Source: Elusimicrobiota bacterium (lineage in GTDB: Bacteria; Elusimicrobiota; Elusimicrobia; UBA1565). Taken from it: 64,000 nucleotides of DNA. Made by a program: the position numbers and the translations under genes. The stretch's first letter is position 1. Each line of letters opens with the position of its first letter. Under the pieces are notes generated by a model. The model was not told the DNA's origin, ran no database searches, and worked only from the letters and a program-made list of their open reading frames with translations. Below, piece by piece: positions 8,519 to 17,455 of the stretch. The stretch covers positions 186,001-250,000 of the forward strand of contig JBAZVI010000002.1 in assembly GCA_041660925.1 (NCBI GenBank), in the 5' to 3' direction.

Positions 8519-8560
8519 CGACGAAGACCCCCGGCGCTCGAGCGCCGGGGGTCTTCGTCG
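8519..8560. terminator. Bidirectional terminator, perfect 42-nt palindrome
   Basis: A perfect palindrome, each arm 21 nt (the inner part GACCCCCGGCGCTC and its complement), lies between the convergent HAD (+) and HD (-) genes. There is no long T-run; the stem flanks AAGAC/GTCTT would serve both directions. Confidence 0.75.
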
Positions 8561-8564
8561 AGGC

Positions 8565-9629
8565 TCAGCGCGTGCGGGACAGGGCCAGGAAGTAGAGGTA
8601 GACCTCTCCCACGCGGGCGGCGTGAGAGGGAGGCAGGAGCTCGAAGTGCGGGCCGTCCATCAACGGCTTGATGAATGCGTGCGTCCCGGAGAGCAGACCC
8701 TCGTCGGTCGGCTGGGACTGCGCTTCGCCGGTCCTCAGCGCGGCGGCCGTCCGGATCTCCGCGGCGAGACCCCGGACGGCGGCGGCGGCCGTCTCGGGGT
8801 CGTCGGTGTACATGGAGACCTGGTCCGCGAAGGCCAGGCGGGGCCCCCAGCGCTTCGCCCAGGCCCGGTCCTCCTCGGTCGGGAAGGCGCGCTCGGCCAT
8901 CTCCTCGGCCTCCTTCGTCAGCGCGGCCTGGGCGTCCTTGTACGGGCTGAAGTCCGTGAACTTGATGAGCGCGGCGAGCTGGGCCGGGGAGCCGCAGCCG
9001 GCGTGCTCGAGTTCCTCCAGCAGGGCCTGCGCTTGCGGGTCCTCATCGAGATGCTTCAGAGTCGCCGGGACGGACGGCGGGGTCCCCCCGACCCGTTCGG
9101 GGTCGATGTCGTGCAGGAGGGCCGCGGCGATGAGCAGGGGGGCGTGAGGCGCAGAGGGAGCGCGGCCGGCGAGGATGGCCGCCGCCACATCCGCGACTTT
9201 CTGCGTGTGGAGGAGACCGTGATAGACGTGCGCCGGGTCTCCGGGGTGCCTGGAGGCGATGAAGGCCGCTAGGTGCGCGATGAGGCTCTCCGGGACGCCG
9301 TAGCTTCGGAGCGCCTCGTCCCAGTCCTCGGCGGATGTCCATTGAGAGGAGGCGTCGGCCGCGGCGAACGCCGTCTGCACGGGTCCCGCCGCCGATATCC
9401 GCGGGAGTTCGAGCGCCGGCAGGGCGTTCCCGAGGGTCGCGGCGAGCGATGGAAGGGCGAGGATCCGCAGGCGCGGGGTCCCCGTCAGCGACGACGGGAG
9501 CGGGACGACCGTCCCGGCGACGGTCGTCGGGGCGTGCGGGACCGCCGCCAGCACTTGTGCGTGAAGGACGGAGGCCGCCGAGAGGCAGAACGCGAGAGAG
9601 ACGCTCAGGAGCGTCCGCGCGCTTCTCAT
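8565..9629 (-). CDS. Secreted HD-domain phosphohydrolase
   Basis: A 354-residue protein with a signal peptide (residues 1-25, ending LHAQ), a roughly 70-residue Ala/Pro/Leu-rich leader, and an HD-superfamily domain: HVYHGLLHTQKV at about 134-145, the metal-binding LLHDIDP at about 171-177, and a later FTDFSP and FADQVSMY segment. HD enzymes hydrolyse phosphodiesters or phosphomonoesters, usually nucleotides in the cytoplasm; an exported one is unusual, and the substrate is unknown. The start at 9629 has GGAGGAG immediately upstream; an ATG 19 codons earlier would spoil the signal peptide. It faces the secreted HAD phosphatase, another leader-bearing phosphohydrolase. Confidence 0.85.
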   Translation of the reverse strand: MRSARTLLSVSLAFCLSAASVLHAQVLAAVPHAPTTVAGTVVPLPSSLTGTPRLRILALPSLAATLGNALPALELPRISAAGPVQTAFAAADASSQWTSAEDWDEALRSYGVPESLIAHLAAFIASRHPGDPAHVYHGLLHTQKVADVAAAILAGRAPSAPHAPLLIAAALLHDIDPERVGGTPPSVPATLKHLDEDPQAQALLEELEHAGCGSPAQLAALIKFTDFSPYKDAQAALTKEAEEMAERAFPTEEDRAWAKRWGPRLAFADQVSMYTDDPETAAAAVRGLAAEIRTAAALRTGEAQSQPTDEGLLSGTHAFIKPLMDGPHFELLPPSHAARVGEVYLYFLALSRTR

Positions 9630-9640
9630 ATCTCCTCCCC

Positions 9641-9790
9641 TTATGGACGGCGACGATCGGGACGGACGGAAAGCCGTAGTCCGCACGGATTGCGCACGAA
9701 GCTGGGAGCGCCGGGACGTTCGGCGCGCAGCCAGGAATGAGGCCGCTCGGCCGGGGGCTTCAGGGCGGGCTTTTCGAGGATCGCGTTCAT
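9641..9790 (-). CDS. Possible 49-residue small protein
   Basis: A short frame (beginning MNAILEKPALKPPAE) rich in Arg and Pro with one Cys. Its only support is a -10-like TATCCT at 9798-9803, separated from the ATG by 7 nt, the same arrangement seen at well-supported genes in the window. It has no ribosome site, no recognisable domain and no membrane segment. It ends 11 nt before the HD gene start. It could equally be part of that gene's 5' leader, with the TATCCT as its promoter. Confidence 0.35.
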   Translation of the reverse strand: MNAILEKPALKPPAERPHSWLRAERPGAPSFVRNPCGLRLSVRPDRRRP

Positions 9791-9911
9791 CACCGATAGG
9801 ATAGCCGGCGTCGGCGTCCGGAGGCAGGAGCGGAAGGGCAAGCGGGCGGCGCTTTGAGTCCTAGTCCTCCAGGTTCCTCAACGGGGCCCGGGACGGAACA
9901 TGCCGTAAGCC

Positions 9912-9943
9912 GAGGGCCCGTCCCCCGAAGGGGACGGGCCCTC
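9912..9943 (-). terminator. Terminator hairpin after groEL
   Basis: A perfect 14-bp stem (GAGGGCCCGTCCCC with its complement) closes on a CGAA tetraloop, 38 nt past the groEL stop. The flank has no obvious T-run. Confidence 0.7.
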
Positions 9944-9980
9944 TGTCCGCAGGTCCCGGCGCGAGGCCGGGAAGCGCGGC

Positions 9981-11609
<1,629 letters not shown>

Positions 11610-11636
11610 TTCGTTCTTCCTCCTAAGGTTGGTGCG

Positions 11637-11948
11637 TTACTTCAGGATTCCGAGGATGTCTTCCTGATGGACGATCAGGAGCTCCTTCTCGTCGAGCTTG
11701 ATCTCGGTGCCCGAGTACTTGCCGTAGAGGACGCGGTCTCCCTTCTTCACGTACATGGGGAGCGTCTTTCCCTCTTCGGTGGTCTTGCCCGGACCGGCCG
11801 CGACGACCTCGCCTTCCTGCGGCTTCTCCTTCGCGGTGTCGGGGATGATGATCCCGCCCTTGCGGACTTCCTTCTGCTCGACGGGCTTGATGATGACGCG
11901 GTCGCCCAGGGGCTGGATCTTCACGTTCGTCAGCGTCGCTTCGGCCAT
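11637..11948 (-). CDS. groES: Co-chaperonin GroES
   Basis: A 103-residue GroES with the core PLGDRVIIKPVEQKEV, the mobile-loop region KGGIIIPDTAKEKPQEG and the roof loop following. It caps GroEL rings in the cytoplasm. The start has AAGGAGG about 9 nt upstream. The N terminus has a short extra segment (MAEATLTNVKI), slightly longer than the roughly 95-residue norm. Transcription is controlled by the promoter at 11996-12025, with a CIRCE operator covering the start site. Confidence 0.98.
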   Translation of the reverse strand: MAEATLTNVKIQPLGDRVIIKPVEQKEVRKGGIIIPDTAKEKPQEGEVVAAGPGKTTEEGKTLPMYVKKGDRVLYGKYSGTEIKLDEKELLIVHQEDILGILK

Positions 11949-11970
11949 ATCTGCTTCCTCCTTTATATCT

Positions 11971-11997
11971 TTAGCACTCCGACTAGGTGACTGCTAT
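11971..11997. promoter_or_regulatory. CIRCE operator (HrcA binding site)
   Basis: TTAGCACTC - 9 nt - GACTGCTAT matches the CIRCE consensus TTAGCACTC-N9-GAGTGCTAA at 16 of 18 positions. It lies between the groES -10 and its ribosome site, where HrcA binding would block transcription until heat stress. A lone half-site, GAGTGCCAA, sits further upstream at 12037-12045. Confidence 0.88.
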
Positions 11998-12025
11998 TAT
12001 AGCTCAGCGTCCTCAAAGTTGTCAA
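11996..12025 (-). promoter_or_regulatory. Consensus sigma70 promoter of groESL
   Basis: On the minus strand, TTGACA (12025-12020) and TATAAT (12001-11996) are perfect consensus hexamers spaced by 18 nt. The -10 overlaps the distal CIRCE half-site by two bases. Confidence 0.9.
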
Positions 12026-12045
12026 TCGCGTTGTGTGAGTGCCAA

Positions 12046-12280
12046 TTTAGATGCACGCCGATTTCCCCTCGGGAATCCTTTCCGAACTCCCTCCCCTGCG
12101 GGGAGGGCAGGGTGGGGGCGCACTTCACTTCGTGGAATAGATGATGAGGGTTCCCCCTCCCCCTTCTCCCCCTCGGCGGCACCCCGGCCCTGATAGTGCC
12201 GCGATCGCACGCAATGAGGAAGCTGATAGTGCGAACTCGTGGGAAGGGGAGTTAAGGAACTGTCGCTGGCGTGATCCTAA
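12046..12280. other. Non-coding stretch, repeat fragments only
   Basis: No credible gene. It contains a short G/C palindrome (CCTCCCCTGCGGGGAGGG) around 12089-12106 and the decamer CTGATAGTGC twice (near 12190 and 12219). Base composition is less GC-rich than the surrounding genes, as expected for a mobile-element scar next to the inverted repeat at 12281-12394. Confidence 0.5.
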
Positions 12281-12394
12281 TGGGGTCAGACGTTAACTTT
12301 CGCAACTTATTCCGTGCAGGCAGGCAGGGGCGTAAATCTCCCCTTCCGGGTCGTCCGTCCGAATAAGTTGCGAAAGTTGCGGTGCCTGACGCCA
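12281..12394. mobile_element. MITE-like element with 18-bp perfect inverted repeats
   Basis: AACTTTCGCAACTTATTC (12295-12312) is perfectly inverted at 12361-12378 around a 48-nt core. Outside it, imperfect tips TGGGGTCAGAC (left) and GTGCCTGACGCCA (right) extend the symmetry, giving about 114 bp. There is no room for a transposase, so it would be non-autonomous. The GGGGTCAG tip resembles ends often found near REP-associated (Y1) transposases; that link is from memory and not shown here. Confidence 0.55.
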
Positions 12395-12453
12395 TGATAG
12401 AAGGAGTACGCGCGGGGGGCGGGAAAGGTTCCGGGTCCCCCCTTCCCGCGCGG

Positions 12454-13698
12454 TTACTGCGTATCGTCGCTCGGAAGACCGTTGAGCGGCCAGCGCAGGC
12501 GGAGGAGGTCCTTGGGACCCTCGGGGAAGGGAGCGGCGATGAAGCCCCTGGCGAGGGGTTTCAGCCGGCCGTCGAGCGCGCGGTAGCCGGCGAGCGCGTC
12601 GGCGCGGCGGCCCTGGAGGTCGAGCAGGTTCGCGCGGCGCAGGGCGGTCCAGCCCCGCATGCGCTCGGGCACGCTCAGGCGCTCGAGCGCCTCGAGATGA
12701 GCCGCGGCGCCGGAGGCGTCGCGCAGCATGAGGAAGGCCTCCGCGGCGATGTAGTGCCCGACGGCGCGGGAGGTCTCCCGCGCGGCCGGGTCGACTTCTC
12801 CGGCCCAAGGGCCGGGGTCGGCCAGGGCCGCCGCCTCCTTCCAATGTCCCGCGCGCTGCAGCAGCGTCGCGCGCCAGAGGCGGAAGGCCGGGTTGTGCGG
12901 GTGGCGCTTCATCAGCCGCTCGAGGCCGAGGTCGGCCTCGCGTCCGCGGCCCTCGATGGTGTCCACGAAAGCGAGGACCGCCAGCGCTTCCGAGACCGCG
13001 ACGGAGCCGCGCTCGGCCGAGCGCTTCATCTCGGCGATGCCCTTCTCGCGGTCCCCCCAGAGGCCCATGAGGAGGTAGGCGAACGGACGGGCGGTCGGCG
13101 GCATGCGGGCCATGAAGTAGTGGTACATGCCGAGGCCGAGGTAGGCGTCCTCGAGGTCCGGGTCGAGTTCCACGGCCTTCTTCACATGACCGACCGCCTT
13201 GCGGGCGTCCCGCATCGCCGAGACCCAGTCCCGGCGCAGACTGCTCACGCGCGCCTGGAAGCCGTAGGCGGCGCCGAGGTAGTATTCGCGCCAGGCGGGG
13301 GCGTCGGCCGGAGCGCGGCCGGCCAGCTTCGCGGCGCGCGCCATGCGCTCCTCGAAGGCGCGGACGCTCGCGGTGGAGATGGGGGTCTCGACGAGGATGC
13401 GCTGGTAGTAGGCGATGCCCTGGAAGAACGGCCCGGCGGGGTGCTCGGGATGGCGGTCTTCGAGCTTCTTCGCCGCCGCGAGGCCTTCGGCGATGCGCAG
13501 GTCGTAGAAGAGGTCGACCATCGCGGCGACCTCCCAGCGGACCGGGTCGTCGGCGCGCGGGCCGTTCTCCTCTCGCGCCGTCCCTGCGGCGCTATGACCC
13601 GCCGCAGGGACCGCGGAGTCCGAGGGCATCGACGGCTTCGCCGCCCACGCGGGACCCGCGGCGAGCAGGAGCGTCAGGAGCGCCCCGACGGTCTTCAT
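12454..13698 (-). CDS. Secreted TPR-repeat protein
   Basis: A 414-residue protein with a signal peptide (residues 1-20, ending AWAAKP), a Ser/Ala-rich linker carrying an intragenic repeat (residues about 30-46) and a tetratricopeptide-like helical body: AVELDPDLEDAYLGLGMYHY (about 200-220), LMKRHPHNPAFRLWRATLLQ and further helix pairs to the end. It probably works as a periplasmic scaffold; no enzyme motif is visible. The start is supported by TAGACT 6 nt upstream (leaderless arrangement). It is divergent from the epimerase gene at 13745, with only 46 nt between start codons. Confidence 0.85.
   Translation of the reverse strand: MKTVGALLTLLLAAGPAWAAKPSMPSDSAVPAAGHSAAGTAREENGPRADDPVRWEVAAMVDLFYDLRIAEGLAAAKKLEDRHPEHPAGPFFQGIAYYQRILVETPISTASVRAFEERMARAAKLAGRAPADAPAWREYYLGAAYGFQARVSSLRRDWVSAMRDARKAVGHVKKAVELDPDLEDAYLGLGMYHYFMARMPPTARPFAYLLMGLWGDREKGIAEMKRSAERGSVAVSEALAVLAFVDTIEGRGREADLGLERLMKRHPHNPAFRLWRATLLQRAGHWKEAAALADPGPWAGEVDPAARETSRAVGHYIAAEAFLMLRDASGAAAHLEALERLSVPERMRGWTALRRANLLDLQGRRADALAGYRALDGRLKPLARGFIAAPFPEGPKDLLRLRWPLNGLPSDDTQ
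13560..13591 (-). repeat. Intragenic palindromic repeat, copy A
   Basis: A 32-bp segment, CGCCGCAGGGACGGCGCGAG followed by AGGAGAACGGCC, is identical at 30 of 32 positions to one at 38268-38299 in an unrelated gene, in the same reading frame (AAGTAR-x-EN). Here it is preceded by its own inverted partner, GTCCCTGCGGCG, at 13600-13611 (minus strand), making a 12-bp hairpin inside the coding region. Confidence 0.6.
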
Positions 13699-13704
13699 GG
13701 CTCG

Positions 13705-13710
13705 AGTCTA
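13705..13710 (-). promoter_or_regulatory. -10 element (TAGACT) of the TPR gene
   Basis: On the minus strand TAGACT ends 6 nt before the ATG at 13698. No ribosome site is present, implying a leaderless transcript. Confidence 0.5.
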
Positions 13711-13732
13711 GCACGGCGTCCCGGGAAAACGC

Positions 13733-13738
13733 TACCCT
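13733..13738 (+). promoter_or_regulatory. -10 element (TACCCT) of the epimerase gene
   Basis: TACCCT ends 6 nt before the ATG at 13745, again with no Shine-Dalgarno sequence; back-to-back with the divergent promoter at 13705. Confidence 0.5.
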
Positions 13739-13744
13739 TGTCGC

Positions 13745-14638
13745 ATGCGCATCGTCATCGCCGGCGGCAGCGGCTTCATCGGACGCGCGCTCATCGCCCG
13801 CCTCGAGCGCGAGGGCCACAAGGTCCTCGCCCTCTCGCGCCATCCCGCCGTGCACCCCGAACTCAACGCCCTCGAGTGGGACCCGGCCCGGCCGGGGCTC
13901 TGGGCGGCGACCCTCGACGGGGCCGACGCGCTCGTGAACCTCGCCGGCGAGCCGATCGCCGAGCGGCGCTGGAGCGAGGTCCGCAAGCTGAGCCTCCTCA
14001 AGAGCCGCGTCGACGCGACCCGCGCGCTCGTCGACGCCTGCGCGCGCTGCGCGAAGCCCCCCCGCATCCTCCTCAACGCCTCGGCCGTCGGCGTCTACGG
14101 CGACGTCCCCGAGGGCGAGGTCGACGAGGAGCGTCCCCGCGGGAAGGGCTTCCTCGCCGAGGTCTGCGCCTGCTGGGAGGAGGCCGCCCTGCGCGGCAAG
14201 TCCTGCGGCATGAGGGTCGTCCTCCTGCGCACCGGCGCCGTGCTCGGCCTCGGCGGCGGCATGCTCAAGCGCATGCTCCTCCCCTTCCGCCTCGGCCTGG
14301 GCGGGCGCCTGGGGGGCGGGCGGCAGTGGCTGCCCTGGATCCACCTCGACGACGAAGTCTCGGCGGTCGTGCACCTTCTCTTTGCGGGTGCGAGCGGCCC
14401 CTGCAACCTCTGCGCGCCCGAACCCGTGCGCAACGAGGAGTTCGCCCGGGCCCTCGCGCGGGCCCTGCGTCGTCCCTGCATCGCCCGAGCGCCGGCGTCG
14501 CTGCTGCGCCTCGGACTCGGCGAGCTCTCCTCCGTCCTGCTCGAGGGCCAGCGCGCCGTGCCCAGGCGCCTGCTCGCGAGCGGCTTCCGTTTCCGTCATC
14601 CCCGCCTCGACCAGGCCCTCGAGGAGCTCCTCGCATGA
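13745..14638 (+). CDS. SDR39U1/TIGR01777-type NAD(P)-dependent epimerase-like protein
   Basis: A 297-residue extended short-chain dehydrogenase: the nucleotide-binding GGSGFIGRAL lies at residues 7-16, followed by DALVNLAGEPI and the TIGR01777 signature ERRWSEVRK...LLKSRVDATRAL. The usual YxxxK is altered: NASAVGVYGD is seen and then E-x3-W rather than a clear catalytic Lys, as is typical of this subfamily, whose substrate is unknown. A C-terminal DUF1731-like segment (AVPRRLLASGFRFRHP) ends the protein. The following transporter gene overlaps it by ATGA. Confidence 0.9.
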   Translation: MRIVIAGGSGFIGRALIARLEREGHKVLALSRHPAVHPELNALEWDPARPGLWAATLDGADALVNLAGEPIAERRWSEVRKLSLLKSRVDATRALVDACARCAKPPRILLNASAVGVYGDVPEGEVDEERPRGKGFLAEVCACWEEAALRGKSCGMRVVLLRTGAVLGLGGGMLKRMLLPFRLGLGGRLGGGRQWLPWIHLDDEVSAVVHLLFAGASGPCNLCAPEPVRNEEFARALARALRRPCIARAPASLLRLGLGELSSVLLEGQRAVPRRLLASGFRFRHPRLDQALEELLA

Positions 14639-15867
14639 ACGTCTCCCCCCCCGCGCGCCGCGAGCGCATCCTGGCGATGGCCTGCATCTCCCTCTCCGCC
14701 GCCTGCCTCGTCGGCGGCTATGAGTTCGTGCGCAGCACCGCCGCCTCCCTCTTCATGGAGGCCTTCGGCTCCGGAGCGATGCCCTACGCGATGACCGTCG
14801 CTCCGGTCCTCATGTTCGCGCTCATCTACGCCTATGGGAAGGTCCTCTCGCGCCTCGGCCCGCGCCGGACCCTGATGACTTCGCTCGCCTTCGCGGCCTG
14901 CGTCCTCGTCCTCTGCCACGCGGCCCTGCGCACGGGGGCGAAGTCCGCGGTGGCCGTGCTCTACGTGTTCGGCGAGGTCTACATCGTCATCCTCGTCGAG
15001 CAGTTCTGGGCCTTCATCAACAGCTCGCTCGAGTCCTCCGAGGCGCGCGCCTTCAACGGCCCCATCCTCGGCGGCGCCTCGCTGGGACCCATCCTCGCGG
15101 GCTTCCTCCTCAAGTCGCTGGCGGTGCGCCTCGGCTCCGAGACCTTCGTGCTCCTCTCCGGGCTCTCCCTGCTGCCGACCGCCGCGCTCGCCTGGGCCGC
15201 CTACCGTCTGGCCGGCGAGCCGAAGCCCGACGAGGCGGAGGCCCGGGAGCCCTCGGCGCTGCACCTGGGCGTCATCCGCGAGCACCGCATCCTCCTCTTC
15301 ATCGCCGCGCTCGTCACGCTCTCGCAAGTCTTCTCGACGGTGACGAACCTGCGGCTCTACGGGCTGCTCGAGGTCGAGATCCCGCTCAAGGACGCGCGCT
15401 CGGCCTATCTGGGGAGCTTCTGGGCCTGGGCCAATGGGCTCGCCTTCGCGATGCAGTTCGCCGTGACGCCGCTGATCCTGCGCCGCCTGCCGCTGCGCGC
15501 GACCCTGCTCGGCATCCCCGCGATCCACCTCCTCACCGCGGCCTTCATGCTCCTGCACCCCTCGCTCGGGGCGGCGGCGTTCTCGCTGCTGGTCTTCAAG
15601 GGGATCGACTACTCGGCCTTCCGGGCGAGCAAGGAGCTCCTCTATATCCCACTGCCCTTCGACGCGCGCTACCGCGCCAAGCAGGTCGTCGACGCCTTCA
15701 ACTACCGCTGCTCGAAGGGCGTGACGGCGGGACTCATCTCGCTGGCGAAGTCGCTCTGCGGGACGCTCCCCGCCTGGGCCTTCCCCGCGGCGGCGCTCGC
15801 CGCCGCGGCCGCCTGGCTCGCCGCCGCCGTCCCCCTCGCCCGCGAAGCCGAGCGCGAAAAAGCCTGA
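14635..15867 (+). CDS. ATP/ADP translocase-like (Npt/Tlc-type) major facilitator
   Basis: A 410-residue polytopic protein with about 11-12 membrane helices. The C-terminal half has the motif SKELLYIPLPFDARYRAK followed by VDAFNYRCSKG, which is characteristic of the nucleotide transporter (Npt/Tlc) branch and its bacterial relatives; that branch exchanges ATP for ADP in intracellular bacteria, but free-living bacteria carry divergent members of unknown cargo. No HEAT or cNMP domain is attached. It is translationally coupled to the epimerase upstream (ATGA). Whether it moves nucleotides cannot be told from the sequence; a general MFS carrier is the alternative. Confidence 0.75.
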   Translation: MNVSPPARRERILAMACISLSAACLVGGYEFVRSTAASLFMEAFGSGAMPYAMTVAPVLMFALIYAYGKVLSRLGPRRTLMTSLAFAACVLVLCHAALRTGAKSAVAVLYVFGEVYIVILVEQFWAFINSSLESSEARAFNGPILGGASLGPILAGFLLKSLAVRLGSETFVLLSGLSLLPTAALAWAAYRLAGEPKPDEAEAREPSALHLGVIREHRILLFIAALVTLSQVFSTVTNLRLYGLLEVEIPLKDARSAYLGSFWAWANGLAFAMQFAVTPLILRRLPLRATLLGIPAIHLLTAAFMLLHPSLGAAAFSLLVFKGIDYSAFRASKELLYIPLPFDARYRAKQVVDAFNYRCSKGVTAGLISLAKSLCGTLPAWAFPAAALAAAAAWLAAAVPLAREAEREKA

Positions 15868-15896
15868 GCGGGAATCCCCGGCCGGGGATCCCCGCT
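15867..15896. terminator. Terminator hairpin between the transporter and phoU
   Basis: AGCGGGAATCCCCGG and its near-complement form a 15-bp stem with one mismatch; the left arm starts within the stop codon of the transporter gene. It can serve both convergent genes. Confidence 0.65.
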
Positions 15897-15930
15897 CGTC
15901 GCCTCTAAGGCTTGATGAGGAACGTCCGCT

Positions 15931-16629
15931 CTACTTCGATCCCCCGGGGAGCCCGGAGTCGGGATTCCCGACCCCGGCCCCATGGCGGATGTCCTTGCCC
16001 GCGACCATGAAGATGACGTCCTCCGCGATGTTGGTCGCGTGGTCGGCGATCCGCTCGAGGTTGCGGGCGACGAGGATGATGTCGATGCCCCTCTGGATGG
16101 TGGAGGCGTCGGCCTGCATGAGCTGCATGAGCTCGTTGAAGACGCGGCTCTTGAGCGCGTCCTCCTCGTCGTCGCGCTGGAGGACGGCGCGCGCCTTCTC
16201 GACGTCCCCCCGGGTGAAAGCGTCGAGTCCGTCCTTGAGCATCGCCGCGGCGAGCTCGGCCATGCGCGGGATGTCGAAGAGCCGCATGCGCGGCTGCTCG
16301 AGGAAGAAGAGGCCCGTCTCGGCGATGTTCATGGCCTGGTCGCCGATGCGCTCGAGGTCGGTGCTGATCTTGAGCGCCGCGGCGATGGTGCGGAGGTCGC
16401 CGGCGGCGGGCTGGTAGAGCGCGAGGAGCTGGAGGCAGCGCTCGTCGACCTCGACGTGGAGCCGGTTGACGAGCTCCTCGCGCCGGCGGACCTCGTCGAT
16501 GCGCGAAGGGTCGCGCTCGGTGAGGACTTTCACCGCGTAGTGCACCATCTCCTCGCACGCCGCGCCCATCTCGAGCAGGCGGGCGCGGGCCGCGCCGAGG
16601 TCGTCGTCGAAACGCTTCTTCGTGGTCAT
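15931..16629 (-). CDS. phoU: Phosphate signalling regulator PhoU
   Basis: PhoU links the Pst transporter to the PhoR kinase and restrains the Pho response when phosphate is plentiful. The 232 residues form the usual two three-helix bundles with paired metal-binding signatures: DLERIGDQAMNIAE (about 89-102) and NLERIADHATNIAEDV (about 190-205). The C-terminal tail (after GKDIRHG) contains a palindromic GTCGGGAATCCCGAC at DNA level. It is the last gene of the run pstS-C-A-B-phoU, 10 nt after pstB. AGAGGA serves as ribosome site. Confidence 0.97.
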   Translation of the reverse strand: MTTKKRFDDDLGAARARLLEMGAACEEMVHYAVKVLTERDPSRIDEVRRREELVNRLHVEVDERCLQLLALYQPAAGDLRTIAAALKISTDLERIGDQAMNIAETGLFFLEQPRMRLFDIPRMAELAAAMLKDGLDAFTRGDVEKARAVLQRDDEEDALKSRVFNELMQLMQADASTIQRGIDIILVARNLERIADHATNIAEDVIFMVAGKDIRHGAGVGNPDSGLPGGSK

Positions 16630-16639
16630 GGGAGTCCTC

Positions 16640-17455
16640 TCAGCCGAACCGGCCGGTGATGTAGTCCTCGGTGCGCTTGTCCTTCGGGCGGGTGAAGACC
16701 TGCTGGGTCGGGCCGGATTCGACGAGCTCGCCCATCAGCAGGAACGCCGTGTGGTCCGAGACTCGCGCGGCCTGCTGCATGTTGTGGGTGACGGTCACGA
16801 TGGTGAGGCGCTTCTTGAGCTCGAAGAGGAGCTCCTCGATGCGGGCGGTGGCGATGGGGTCGAGGGCGGAGCAGGGCTCGTCGAGCAGGAGGACCTCCGG
16901 CTCGACGGCGAGGGCCCGCGCGATGCAGAGGCGCTGCTGCTGCCCGCCGGAGAGGCCGAGCGCGGGCTCGTCGAGGCGGTCCTTGACCTCGTCGAAGAGG
17001 GCCGCGTCGCTCAGCGCGCGCTCGACGCGCTCGTCGACGACGCGGCGGACCCGGACGCCGTTGAGCGTGAGGCCTGCGGCCACGTTCTCGCGGATGGACA
17101 TGCTCGGGAAGGGGTTGGGGCGCTGGAACACCATGCCGATGCGCCGGCGCAGGAGCACGGGGTCCAGCGCCATGAGGTCCTCTCCGTCGAGGAGGAGACC
17201 GCCCTCGCACCAGCCGCCCGGGGCGCTTTCATGGAGACGGTTGAGGCAGCGGATGAGCGTGGACTTGCCGCAGCCCGAGGGACCGATGACGGCGGTGACG
17301 AGGCGCTCGCGGACGGGGAGGTCCACCCCCTTGAGGATCTCGGCGGCGCCGTAGCCGGCGCGAAGCCCCCGCGTCTCGAGGACGACCCGGCGGTCCTCGG
17401 CGTTCGGAGCCGACGGGTCGAGGGCGGGCGGCGGGGCTTGAATGGTCGCGGTCAT
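16640..17455 (-). CDS. pstB: Phosphate ABC transporter ATP-binding protein PstB
   Basis: PstB powers phosphate import through PstC/PstA. In 271 residues it shows Walker A GPSGCGKST (about 49-57), the PstB-typical VFQRPNPFPSMSIREN, ABC signature LSGGQQQR (about 170), Walker B VLLLDEPCSALDP and the switch-region VTHNMQQAAR. The start at 17455 overlaps the pstA stop (ATGA). An N-terminal extension of about 25 residues, rich in Pro and Ala, precedes the conserved domain. Confidence 0.97.
   Translation of the reverse strand: MTATIQAPPPALDPSAPNAEDRRVVLETRGLRAGYGAAEILKGVDLPVRERLVTAVIGPSGCGKSTLIRCLNRLHESAPGGWCEGGLLLDGEDLMALDPVLLRRRIGMVFQRPNPFPSMSIRENVAAGLTLNGVRVRRVVDERVERALSDAALFDEVKDRLDEPALGLSGGQQQRLCIARALAVEPEVLLLDEPCSALDPIATARIEELLFELKKRLTIVTVTHNMQQAARVSDHTAFLLMGELVESGPTQQVFTRPKDKRTEDYITGRFG

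Noticed and set aside
12037..12045. Second CIRCE operator upstream of groES
   Set aside because: Only a half-site (GAGTGCCAA) is present; no partner lies 9 nt away on either side.
12000..12240. Small ORFs of about 60-70 codons in the gene-poor stretch
   Set aside because: No ribosome site or -10 at suitable distance, repeat-derived composition and overlapping frames on both strands.
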